A stretch of DNA of 64,000 nucleotides from the NCBI GenBank assembly GCA_963975935.1, contig CAXBIQ010000001.1, positions 434,001-498,000 on the forward strand, written 5' to 3'. Both the position numbers and the translations under genes were made by a program. Source of the stretch: Planktosalinus sp963975935. Lineage in GTDB: Bacteria; Bacteroidota; Bacteroidia; Flavobacteriales; Flavobacteriaceae. This document shows positions 52,390 through 60,503 of the stretch, one piece after another; positions within the stretch are counted from its first letter, which is position 1, and each line of letters starts with the position of its first letter. The notes under the pieces are model-generated. The model saw nothing but the letters and a program-made list of their open reading frames with translations, was not told where the DNA came from and did not search any database.

Positions 52390-52504
52390 AACTTTTTCTT
52401 TGGTAATTGTTTTTTTTTTTGATTTGTAAAAATAAAGCTGTCTTTTTTCCCTCCCCCGATTAATGAAGTATTCATTTATTGTTTAATCATTAATCCTTTT
52501 TTAG
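52390..52504 (+). repeat. Duplicated leader/promoter region (copy 1 of a long direct repeat)
   Basis: This ~115 bp is nearly identical to 57288-57403, and the identity continues into the coding region of the two lipoprotein genes (to roughly 52910 and 57810). It includes a long poly-T run of variable length (11 versus 14-15 T). Offset of the two copies is 4899 bp at the start codons. Confidence 0.85.
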
Positions 52505-54346
52505 ATGAAACAACCACTATGGAAATGGAAGTTTTTGACTTTCTTATTATTAATTCTTTTTAGTTGTCAAAAAGACGACGCGCTAAAGCCTGAAGAGGCA
52601 TCACATCCACACCCGGAAGAGCATCACATTCAAAAAGTATCCTCACAGGACATACCCAAAGTAATGGATTTTCTCAAGGGGAAGAACAACGGGCAACTCA
52701 GGTTTAAAATACAAGCTTCAAATGGTGAAGGTATCCAAACTAAAAGCAGTGAACCTGATTTAATTCTCACAGACCTCGAAACCGAAAACATCCTGGCTCT
52801 AACCGATGAAGCCGGAAGGACCAACTATTCTTTTCAGTTAACCTTTGAAAACGCCCCGCAGTATGAGGGCGAAGTGTCCATTTTTAATTTGATTGTAAAA
52901 GAAATCAATACTGAAGAAGGTTTTTATGGTTATATCCAAGAATATAGAATGAGTAATGATTGGTATAGGGAAAACGGTTTTGATACGGATTTTACAGATT
53001 ATGATGGAAAAATGGTCATATATACTATGGGCGGATTGTATGTTTCTGTACTGGAAATTGAAAATGGATATGTAAACCACGCCCATTACAGAAGCCCCTG
53101 CCCTGATGAGGGTAGTGGCTCTGGAGATAACTCAGGTCCAGGACCCGGTGGTGATGGTGGAGGTACGGGTGGTACAGGTGGAACTGGCGGGGGAACCGGA
53201 GGCTTTAATATAACGGTTGATTATATTTGTGGTTGTAACCCAGGGCATGTGGGTGGAAGCTCAAACCCAAAATGCGATTGTACACTTGCAGATATACCGG
53301 TTGGATTTAATATTGGGATAAGAAGTATGGAGGGATGGATACTAAACGAACTCAGATCACCTTGCCCTCCTATGAGCGATGCACCAAACAATTGTTATGA
53401 TCAATACAATGATCCCTGTCCATTTGGTTGTAATCCAGAAGGGGGATGTGCCGAAGAAAATGAAGAAATAGCGATCAACCCACCCACATATAATTTGCTT
53501 TTGGTTTTAGGGTTAAATAGCTACTTGGACACTGACCTGACGATTGATCAAACAGCGTGGATACATGCATCAATTGAAAATTATGATATTGCGTGGGAAG
53601 TACATGATGACTTAGTGGATAATCCTGATGAGGGTCAATACAATTTTAGTATATTGGCTACGGAGAAGAAAATCACCACAAATTTAAATGATTGTACAGA
53701 ACACTTAATGAATGATATCTTGGGTCTACAACAAGCTAATTTTAAAGAAATTTTACAACAATTTGGTTCTTTTATAACCCCTTACAGTTGGGATGTTTCT
53801 CACGGCATACCAACTGGAAATAATTATGCAGAGGCAGATTGGGTGCGGATTGGAGGTAACGCAATACCTTTTGAATACGAAACCATAATTAATCAAAGCT
53901 ATACAAATAGTGCAACTGAAATTTCAATATTGAGAACTTTATTACATGAATTGTTACATGTGTATTTGTTAAGTATTGTAGATAATGCAGTAGAGATACC
54001 CAACAATAGTGATTTTTATAATTTCCCTTTATTATGGGACGCCATTTATAATAATGAGTATGATAATGATCCAAATGCATTGCATCACGAAATATTTTCG
54101 GAACATTTTATTAATCCAATAAAAGAGGCGCTTAAAGAATGGGATAATGCCACTCAATCAGATCAATATTACGAGGATTTAGCTTGGGGAGGTTTGATGG
54201 GAAATTCAAATAATGCAACTTCCTCTTTTGACATTTTGTTTCCAATAGGTTCGACAAATAGGGTTAGGATTATTGATACAAACAAAGCTGAAGATACAAA
54301 TTCAACACAAGGGAATGCTGTGCCTCAAGGAGACCCATGCAATTAA
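52505..54346 (+). CDS. Modular surface lipoprotein with metallopeptidase-like C-terminal cassette (copy 1, intact)
   Basis: 613 aa. Lipobox LLLILFSC with Cys at 21. Residues 22-195 are a beta-rich module shared with the gene at 57404. A Gly-rich linker (about 203-234) and a Cys-rich segment (242-316, 11 Cys, shared with both relatives) follow. A hinge at about 324-365 (LGLNSYL...WIHASIENY) is shared with the 55308 gene. The C-terminal cassette (about 380-613) has HELLH at 481-485, a HExxH zinc motif, and a possible third ligand in LHHEIFSEHF (527-534). The shared front plus private, potentially enzymatic end resembles polymorphic toxins; no activity is shown. A small exported protein is encoded 47 bp downstream. 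Confidence 0.8.
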   Translation: MKQPLWKWKFLTFLLLILFSCQKDDALKPEEASHPHPEEHHIQKVSSQDIPKVMDFLKGKNNGQLRFKIQASNGEGIQTKSSEPDLILTDLETENILALTDEAGRTNYSFQLTFENAPQYEGEVSIFNLIVKEINTEEGFYGYIQEYRMSNDWYRENGFDTDFTDYDGKMVIYTMGGLYVSVLEIENGYVNHAHYRSPCPDEGSGSGDNSGPGPGGDGGGTGGTGGTGGGTGGFNITVDYICGCNPGHVGGSSNPKCDCTLADIPVGFNIGIRSMEGWILNELRSPCPPMSDAPNNCYDQYNDPCPFGCNPEGGCAEENEEIAINPPTYNLLLVLGLNSYLDTDLTIDQTAWIHASIENYDIAWEVHDDLVDNPDEGQYNFSILATEKKITTNLNDCTEHLMNDILGLQQANFKEILQQFGSFITPYSWDVSHGIPTGNNYAEADWVRIGGNAIPFEYETIINQSYTNSATEISILRTLLHELLHVYLLSIVDNAVEIPNNSDFYNFPLLWDAIYNNEYDNDPNALHHEIFSEHFINPIKEALKEWDNATQSDQYYEDLAWGGLMGNSNNATSSFDILFPIGSTNRVRIIDTNKAEDTNSTQGNAVPQGDPCN

Positions 54347-54393
54347 TATTAATCAAACGAAACATGTAAAAATATAATTTCAATTTTTTTATT

Positions 54394-55041
54394 ATGAAAT
54401 ACAATTTATTACTTCTATTATTTCCGATATATTTTATTGCACAAACTGAAGCAGGTATTGACGACTATGAAATTGTAAACTTGTTTATAGAAAGGCATTC
54501 AAAACCTCTTCTATCCAATGAAAAAAATGTTACACAACATTTTTATTTGAAAAAAACCCTAGGTAATGATTTTAATGGTAAATGCTTAGGTACATTGAAG
54601 TTTTACTTGTCTAGATATAGAAGGCTTGATGCTTTATGTGAAATTAATAAACCCTCAGAAGATAGAAAAACAAATATGATAGATGCTTGCTTACTAAAAG
54701 AAAATTTTAAAAAGTCATTAGCTCTATCTAAAGAGGAAATAGATTATTTCGACACACATGAATTTGCTAACACAACATTGAAAATATTAAATCCAAAAAA
54801 AATAAAAAAACCTGCAATAATTGTTGATGACTTTTCAATTTCATCCTGTGAGATTGAAAATGTTAGTAGAACAGTAATTTTAAAAGGCCCATTTTATAAT
54901 TATCACCAAAACAAAGCTTTTTTAGAATGGTACTCTGGGAGTTTGATTGATGGTCTATCAGGTTCTTCAAACTGCATTTTATATATAAAAGAAGAGGGTG
55001 TATGGAAAGAGGTTGGAAACTTTAATTATGGGCATGGATAA
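54394..55041 (+). CDS. Exported protein, candidate partner of the copy 1 lipoprotein
   Basis: 215 aa with a Sec signal (MKYNLLLLLFPIYFIAQ). I recognise no family. The mature part is Lys-rich and mixed helix/beta (ERHSKPLLSNEKNVTQHFYLKK ... SCEIENVSRTVILKGPFYNY). It begins 47 bp after the intact metallopeptidase-type gene, on the same strand, and is more AT-rich than the flanking core genes. Its position fits an immunity protein for a periplasmic or surface enzyme. That is inference; it could also be an unrelated secreted protein. Confidence 0.6.
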   Translation: MKYNLLLLLFPIYFIAQTEAGIDDYEIVNLFIERHSKPLLSNEKNVTQHFYLKKTLGNDFNGKCLGTLKFYLSRYRRLDALCEINKPSEDRKTNMIDACLLKENFKKSLALSKEEIDYFDTHEFANTTLKILNPKKIKKPAIIVDDFSISSCEIENVSRTVILKGPFYNYHQNKAFLEWYSGSLIDGLSGSSNCILYIKEEGVWKEVGNFNYGHG

Positions 55042-55077
55042 TTTGTAAAAAAGCGTAAATACATTGGTTTTTCTATA

Positions 55078-55301
55078 TTTATAAATCCTATTAAAAAATA
55101 ATCAAAGAAGGAGTTAATAAATCCCAAACTTATCAATTTAAAGAATATTTAGCGTGGGGTGCATTATTTAATACTGGAACATTTAATCATTACCATCCTA
55201 TTGGCTCAGCAAGCAGGGATAGAATTATGAATACAAACAATGCAGAAGATACAAACACAACTCAAGGAGGTATAAACCCCCAAGGAAATCCTTGTATATA
55301 A
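55078..55301 (+). pseudogene. Remnant of a second metallopeptidase-type C-terminal cassette
   Basis: The sequence translates, with one frameshift in the A run near 55093-55098, to FINPIK, then IKEGVNKSQTYQFKEYLAWG, then HPIGSASRDRIMNTNNAEDT and a closing QGNPC. Copy 1 ends with the same order: FINPIKEALKEW, YEDLAWGGLMGN, FPIGSTNRVRIIDTNKAEDT, QGDPCN. So this is the last ~75 codons of a related but diverged cassette whose front has been lost. No start codon or signal is present. It marks a former gene end between the copy 1 partner gene and the next cassette. Confidence 0.8.
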
Positions 55302-55307
55302 TCTTAA

Positions 55308-56609
55308 TTCCATGAAAGCATTTTCGTTATTTGTATTATTTCAGGAATAATTGTAAATGAAAATGTTAGAAACCCTTGTGATGGCAATAATGGCCCTGGA
55401 GGAGGCCCCGGAGGTTCTGGACCTATAGGTGGTGATCCTGACTCTGGAGGGTCCGGTGGAGGTTCTAGTGGAGGAGGTTATGTTTATACTTGTAATATTA
55501 GTATTTATTTAGTTCAATGCTGTGGTCCCAATGGCACTACACCCCATCCACCTTCAGAATGTGGTTGTGCAATTAATCCAAGTGGAACATATTGGGTTAT
55601 CGATACCGTCTGTTATCAATCTAGGAATATTTTGAGAGAAAATTGTTGTGAGCCGCTTTGCGATTATCCACCGCAATGCAATGAACCCAATCAAGACCCA
55701 TGCCCCTGTAATTTAGAAGGTACAGGTTGTGCAGTTGAAAGCCCAATTGTAATTGTAAACCCTCCACCAATTCCTTATAATATTACTTTAATTTTTGGGT
55801 TAAATGATTATTTACAAACGCCATTGACCCAAGAGCAAAAAGATTGGATACATGCATCAACTGAAAATTATGAGTTTGCGTTAGAAGTTTTAGACATCAG
55901 GCAGCAACTTACAACTGTATATGATAATAACAATTATCCAGGAATGTATGAGGGCTTAGATTATAATTGGTGGTCTGATGAGGCGTATTTAGATAATGAT
56001 TTTAGTTTAGGGTTTGGCCCCGGTTATGATGAATTTAGTAATTTAACAAAAGCAGAAAAACTATTGGTAGCACTGTTTCCTGCAGCGGCTTTAGAAATTA
56101 GAAATAATAAACAACCCGCTACAGATCAAACACATCAGTTATTTCCACACGTTTTAAATAATGGCAGTCATTATCATCTTAATGATAAAGCTGATGCTTT
56201 TAGACATGCTTTCTTCAATGCAATTAATACAAGAGATGTTAGTGCCCAAATGCCTTCTATGGGTGGGCCAATAATTTTAGGTAGAGATATAGTAAGGCTT
56301 TTTGGCGCAGCTCATGAGTCTGAAACTTATCAACATCTGATTTTAGAAAAAGAAATGGACATTTATAATAACGAAGTTGGGGTTGTATATTGCATCCCAT
56401 GTTATCCCAATACACATGACAATAATTCTATATCAAATGGTATCATGCAATTATTAAATTTAGGAACCTTAGTTTACCTAAATCCGATTGATTACTCAGA
56501 ATATTCTGATTCTGAATCGTCTTTTTGGGATGATCCAAATACTAGTATCCCAGATGATGGACATCATGGAATTCATTCTAGCACACTTTTAACCCCTACT
56601 AATCAGTAA
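55308..56609 (+). pseudogene. 5'-truncated modular gene with DAFRHA/MDIYNNEVG cassette (copy 2)
   Basis: The frame is open from 55308 but lacks a signal peptide and nearly all of the N-terminal module. It starts within the last few residues of that module (IIVNENVRNPC, compare DDHLRSPC in copy 3), then has the Gly-rich linker, the Cys-rich segment, and the hinge GLNDYLQTPLTQEQKDWIHA. The C-terminal cassette carries KADAFRHAFFNA, GAAHESETY and MDIYNNEVG, the pattern of a domain (DUF6973-like, tentative) found at the ends of Bacteroidota and Firmicutes toxin-like proteins. The first usable start is a TTG at 55632 without a signal peptide. It is thus a silent cassette or decaying gene. Confidence 0.75.
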
Positions 56610-56613
56610 TAAT

Positions 56614-56970
56614 ATGAGGTATATACTTTTCATCACAATGTGTATTATAAATATTTCTTGTAACGTTTATAAAAGAGAGGTAAGTCTGACTATAGTAAAT
56701 AATTCAAATGTTGTAATTGATTCCTTATTTAACATCAATTCCTCTGGCACCCATAAATTTTATGAGAAGATAAAACCTAACGACAGTCTAGTCCTTAGTT
56801 TTTCTAATAAAACAGAAAAAGGTGGGAGATTTCTTAATTCTGTGATTTTTTATGCGAATGGAAAATCATATGAATCAGTTTGGGGGAACATTACTGGTTA
56901 TCGATCAGAAATGATTAATAGAATATTAATAACAGATGAATCTATGGAACGCTTTGAAATTAAAAATTAA
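56614..56970 (+). CDS. Small lipoprotein, candidate partner of the copy 2 cassette
   Basis: 118 aa. MRYILFITMCIINISCNVYK gives a lipobox with Cys at 16. The mature part is a compact beta-rich domain (SLTIVNNSNVVIDSLFNINSSG ... KPNDSLVLSFSNKTEKGG). Not recognised. It starts 4 bp after the stop of the DAFRHA-type cassette, so it is tied to it in transcription. It may be the immunity protein of that cassette (inference). Confidence 0.6.
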   Translation: MRYILFITMCIINISCNVYKREVSLTIVNNSNVVIDSLFNINSSGTHKFYEKIKPNDSLVLSFSNKTEKGGRFLNSVIFYANGKSYESVWGNITGYRSEMINRILITDESMERFEIKN

Positions 56971-57036
56971 TATTCTATACAAATCAATTAGTTTATGCAA
57001 AATGAAGAATGTTTGTTTTTAAAACAATAACTTTCA

Positions 57037-57060
57037 ACCGCCCCTTTAACCCGGGGCGGT
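57037..57060 (+). terminator. Hairpin, duplicate of the terminator at 60451
   Basis: ACCGCCCC...GGGGCGGT, an 8-bp GC stem, followed by ATCAT instead of a T run, so it is probably a weakened copy of the terminator at 60451-60482. Confidence 0.55.
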
Positions 57061-57089
57061 ATCATAATAACCGATAAAAATTAAAAACA

Positions 57090-57179
57090 ATGAAAAATGT
57101 CTTGTATTTTGTGTTGGCATTGTTCTTTTTTCAATGCCCCGCACAAAACAGCGAAGTGCAGTTTTTAGAGCAGAAGTAA
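57090..57179 (+). pseudogene. Truncated duplicate of the thioredoxin-like gene at 60504
   Basis: Encodes 29 codons, MKNVLYFVLALFFFQCPAQ then NSEVQFLEQK and a stop. The first 26 residues match the start of the gene at 60504 with few changes. The upstream ~80 bp, including the GC hairpin, is also duplicated (57010-57089 versus 60424-60503). It marks the break point of a block duplication. Confidence 0.85.
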
Positions 57180-57403
57180 GCAATAAAAATGTGTTTTTAA
57201 CCATCACAATTTTCATTTTCCTTTACTAAAACCTTCATATATTTAAGAAGTTTATATTACTTGCTTAGGCATTTTTAAAAAAATATAACTTTTTCTTTTG
57301 TAATTGTTTTTTTTTTTTTTGATTTGTAAAAATAAAGCTGTCTTTTTTCCCTCCCCGATTAATGAAGTATTCATTTATTGTTTAATCATTAATCCTTTTT
57401 TAG

Positions 57404-59014
57404 ATGAAACAACCACTATGGAAATGGAAGTTTTTGACTTTCTTATTATTAATCCTTTTTAGTTGTCAAAAAGACGACGTGCTAAAGCCTGAAGAGGCAT
57501 CTCATTCACACCCGGAAAATCATCACATTCAAAAAGTATCCTCACAGGACATTCCTAAAGTAATGAATTTTCTCATGGGTAAGAACAACGGGCAACTCAC
57601 GTTTAAAATACAAGCTTCAAATGTTGAAGGTATCCAAAACAAGAGCAGTGAGCCTGATTTAATCCTCACAGACCTGTAAACTGAAAATATACTGGCTTTA
57701 ACAGATGAAGCCGGAAGGACAAATTATTCGTTTCAATTAACCTTTGAAAACGCTCCGGAGTATGAGGGAGAAGTGTCCATATTCAACTTGATTGTAAAAG
57801 AAATCAATACAGAAGAAGGTTTTTATGCTTACATCCAGGAATACCGAATGGATGAAACCTGGTTTGCATCTGAGGGTAGTACAATAAATATGACCACCTA
57901 TACCGGTAAAATGATTTTTTATACCTTAGAGGGTGTCTATGTGGCCCGGGTAACATTTACAGGCGGGGAAATCGTTGATGACCATTTAAGATCACCATGT
58001 CCCGACGATCCAACAAATGGAGACCCCGGCCCCGGAGGGGGTAATTCAGGCCCGGGACCCGGAGGAACCGGTGGTAATCCAGCTGGAAGTGACCCCCAAA
58101 TTGCATTTGGCTGGATTTGTAATTGGAGAGGTGTAATGCATTCAGATCCTTCTGAGTGTAATAATCCGGGAATGGGTGGAAGTTGGGTGATTTATGTAGA
58201 GATGCCTCAAGTAAGAGCAGTATGTGATCCAGAACCAGATGAGTGTGTTGATGAAAACGATGACCCTTGCACCCTAGGTTGTAATAGTGAAGGAGAATGT
58301 ATCGAAGAGAATGATGGTACTATTATGAATTTAGCCACAAACCCTTGTGAAAAATTAAATGTGATTTCCCAATACCAGGATTTTATGGATAACATAAATG
58401 AACTCAATACCGCATCAAATAATATGCAGCCTGGAACAAAGAGAGAAAAGGGATATGCTTATGAAGGACCTGTTACGGATGATAATACTACTTTTGTACA
58501 ATCTCAACCGGATGATCCAAATTTAGACTTTACACTTTCAGCTGGTACAGCAATTTCGGCATTTATTCATAACCATTTTTTTCTAAATCAAACAGATAAT
58601 AATGGGAATCTAAGAAAATCTTTAAATATCTTTTCTGATGATGATATAATTTCATTATATAAAATTGCCAAAAATAATAATATCCAACTACAATATTTAG
58701 GATTTCCTTTTATTCTAGTCTATCAAGGCAATATGTATCATCTTGAGATTTCAGATTCTGCTGCTTTCGTAAATTTAGGGGATCTTCTATTTCTTGAGGA
58801 TAATGGTAAAAAAACTAGGGTTTTACGTGATGAATTTACAGAATATAATATAAAAAATGAAAATTCAGCCACTACCAATATGAATAATTTGGCAAAGTTA
58901 TTGCAAAATCACAATTTTGGCTTAGAACTATATCAATCACCAGTGAACAATCCCAATTGGCGAAAAGTAAAGGTGAACCCTGACAATACCGTATCTCTTG
59001 AGGATTGTAATTAA
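57404..59014 (+). pseudogene. Modular lipoprotein with JAMM-like C-terminal cassette, interrupted by one stop (copy 3)
   Basis: Same lipoprotein signal and N-terminal module as copy 1 (about 90% similar by eye over the first 90 codons). Codon 92 is TAA (57677-57679) where copy 1 has GAA (Glu). The frame then continues open for another 445 codons to 59014. After the N-terminal module come the Gly-rich linker, the Cys-rich segment (CVDENDDPCTLGCNSEGEC), and a private C-terminal domain with EKGYAYEG, FIHNHFF and FSDDDI, an E...HxH...SxxD order like JAMM/JAB metallopeptidases, with a long insert. A later ATG (57773) could restart translation, but without a signal peptide. So it is a recent pseudogene, or one read by stop suppression or reversible mutation. 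Confidence 0.8.
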
Positions 59015-59034
59015 AATTTAAAAACTAAAAAAAA

Positions 59035-59700
59035 ATGAAAAGTTTAATTTATATAATAGTTATCATTTTCTCAGTGATTCAAACCAATGCACAGATATTA
59101 GGCTCTGGAGAAATAGCTTTAGAAAATAGACCAACAACACAGGACAAAATTGGAAAATATTTCAAAGATGTCAATAACCTGCTGGATGCATACAAAGGTG
59201 TTTGGCAATGGACAGACGGAAACAGGGAACTTACTTTCTATTTGTATATTGATGAAGAAGTGGAAATGAGGTTACTTGCAGGTACGTATTATCAAGATGT
59301 CATTTACGGCTATTATGTGTATAAGGAAAACGGTGTTACCTTGATTGATACAAAACAGGAACTATTAAACAGTATCAATCCACGAGGTGCGATTGATAGA
59401 GGAGGTGTTGGAATGAGACCTGATAATACAGGATATAACGTTAATACACTTCCACATTTCTTGTTTGAGGATTATTCGAAATTAATTTGTTGGGATGGTA
59501 TTTTTACACCTAAAAAAGGCGATCCCGGTTTATGGAAGTTTATAGATGCTAATACAGCCAGAGTAGGATTATACACGGGAGGCACTCATATTTCTAATTG
59601 TGGCCCCGGTCCGGGTTTTCAAGATGTACACCCAAATTTTCCTAGCAATCAGGGAATTACTCTTACAAGAATTGCAACCCAGGCACCACCTCTGGATTAA
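59035..59700 (+). CDS. DUF6705-like exported protein, paralogue A
   Basis: 221 aa with a Sec signal (MKSLIYIIVIIFSVIQTNAQ). The mature part matches a Bacteroidota family (probably DUF6705): KYFKDVNNLLDAYKGVWQWTDGNRELTFYL ... DVIYGYYVYKENG. It reads as a lipocalin-like beta barrel. It is 20 bp after the copy 3 gene, and its paralogue is at 59821. Family function is unknown; the position fits a partner or immunity role for a surface effector. Confidence 0.7.
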   Translation: MKSLIYIIVIIFSVIQTNAQILGSGEIALENRPTTQDKIGKYFKDVNNLLDAYKGVWQWTDGNRELTFYLYIDEEVEMRLLAGTYYQDVIYGYYVYKENGVTLIDTKQELLNSINPRGAIDRGGVGMRPDNTGYNVNTLPHFLFEDYSKLICWDGIFTPKKGDPGLWKFIDANTARVGLYTGGTHISNCGPGPGFQDVHPNFPSNQGITLTRIATQAPPLD

Positions 59701-59720
59701 GGCAGGATTACTAATTTTAA

Positions 59721-59752
59721 TCGGGTGGCTATTGGGTCGCCCGGTTTATTTT
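59721..59752 (+). terminator. Terminator-like hairpin after paralogue A
   Basis: CGGGTGGC...GTCGCCCG stem followed by GTTTATTTT. A weaker T tract than usual. Confidence 0.5.
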
Positions 59753-59820
59753 AAATAATTTGAGTATCTTGATGATAGAAGATTAACTAACAAGATGGCC
59801 CCGGTTGCGTGAATGAGACA

Positions 59821-60444
59821 ATGAAAAAAATAATAAATATCTCTATAATTTTAATTGCCTTTATTTCTTGTAAGGCTCAAACTACAATCATTCCTCTTTT
59901 TTCTGGAGGCGAATATGGTCGCACCGAAGGAGCATATTATAAAGATGTTGACAATTTTTTAAATAATTTTGAGGGTATCTGGCTCTGGGCAGAGGGCAAT
60001 AGCAGTTTGACCCTTGAATTAAAAAAAATAACCCAACACCAGAGCACGATGCCCCTGACCAATGTAAATTATTATGAAGATTTTTTAATTGGTGAGTATA
60101 AATATGTAGAGAACGGCTCACAAATAGTCAATACATTACCTCAATTAACTTTTGGAACTCAAGATCAAGAAAGAAATATTTTTGGTAACTTTATTATTCA
60201 TAGGTATATTCCTCCTCAATGTACGGTGTGTCCACTAAATGAATTAAGGGTAAAACTCAACTTCTGGGATAACGAAAGGGATTATTTACGGAGCTCTCTC
60301 GTTCTTAGACACGGTATTAACTCAAGTGGGCAGGAATACATCATCGCCAAACTCTATGGCGATGGCACTTATGTGGAACCGTATCAAAATGCCCCTACCG
60401 AACCCCGGGTGCCTTATGGGGAGTATGTTTTATTAAAACAATAA
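59821..60444 (+). CDS. DUF6705-like exported protein, paralogue B
   Basis: 207 aa from the ATG at 59821 (the frame opens at a GTG 12 bp earlier). A signal with a possible lipobox (LIAFISCKAQ) is followed by YYKDVDNFLNNFEGIWLWAEGNSSLTLEL and DFLIGEYKYVENGSQIVNT, the same family pattern as the 59035 gene. The two are about one-third identical by eye, so they are old paralogues. It ends at a strong terminator. Confidence 0.7.
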   Translation: MKKIINISIILIAFISCKAQTTIIPLFSGGEYGRTEGAYYKDVDNFLNNFEGIWLWAEGNSSLTLELKKITQHQSTMPLTNVNYYEDFLIGEYKYVENGSQIVNTLPQLTFGTQDQERNIFGNFIIHRYIPPQCTVCPLNELRVKLNFWDNERDYLRSSLVLRHGINSSGQEYIIAKLYGDGTYVEPYQNAPTEPRVPYGEYVLLKQ

Positions 60445-60450
60445 CTTTCA

Positions 60451-60482
60451 ACCGCCCCCTTAACCCGGGGCGGTATTTTTTT
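60451..60482 (+). terminator. Rho-independent terminator closing the cassette block
   Basis: ACCGCCCC-TTAACCC-GGGGCGGT-type stem followed by ATTTTTTT. The same hairpin without a T run is at 57037-57060. Confidence 0.8.
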
Positions 60483-60503
60483 AATCGATAAAAATTAAAA
60501 ACA

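Noticed and set aside
52505..59014. Type IX secretion C-terminal sorting domain on the modular proteins
   Set aside because: The C-termini end in QGDPCN, LEDCN or similar and lack the typical CTD pattern; the lipoprotein signal explains export instead.
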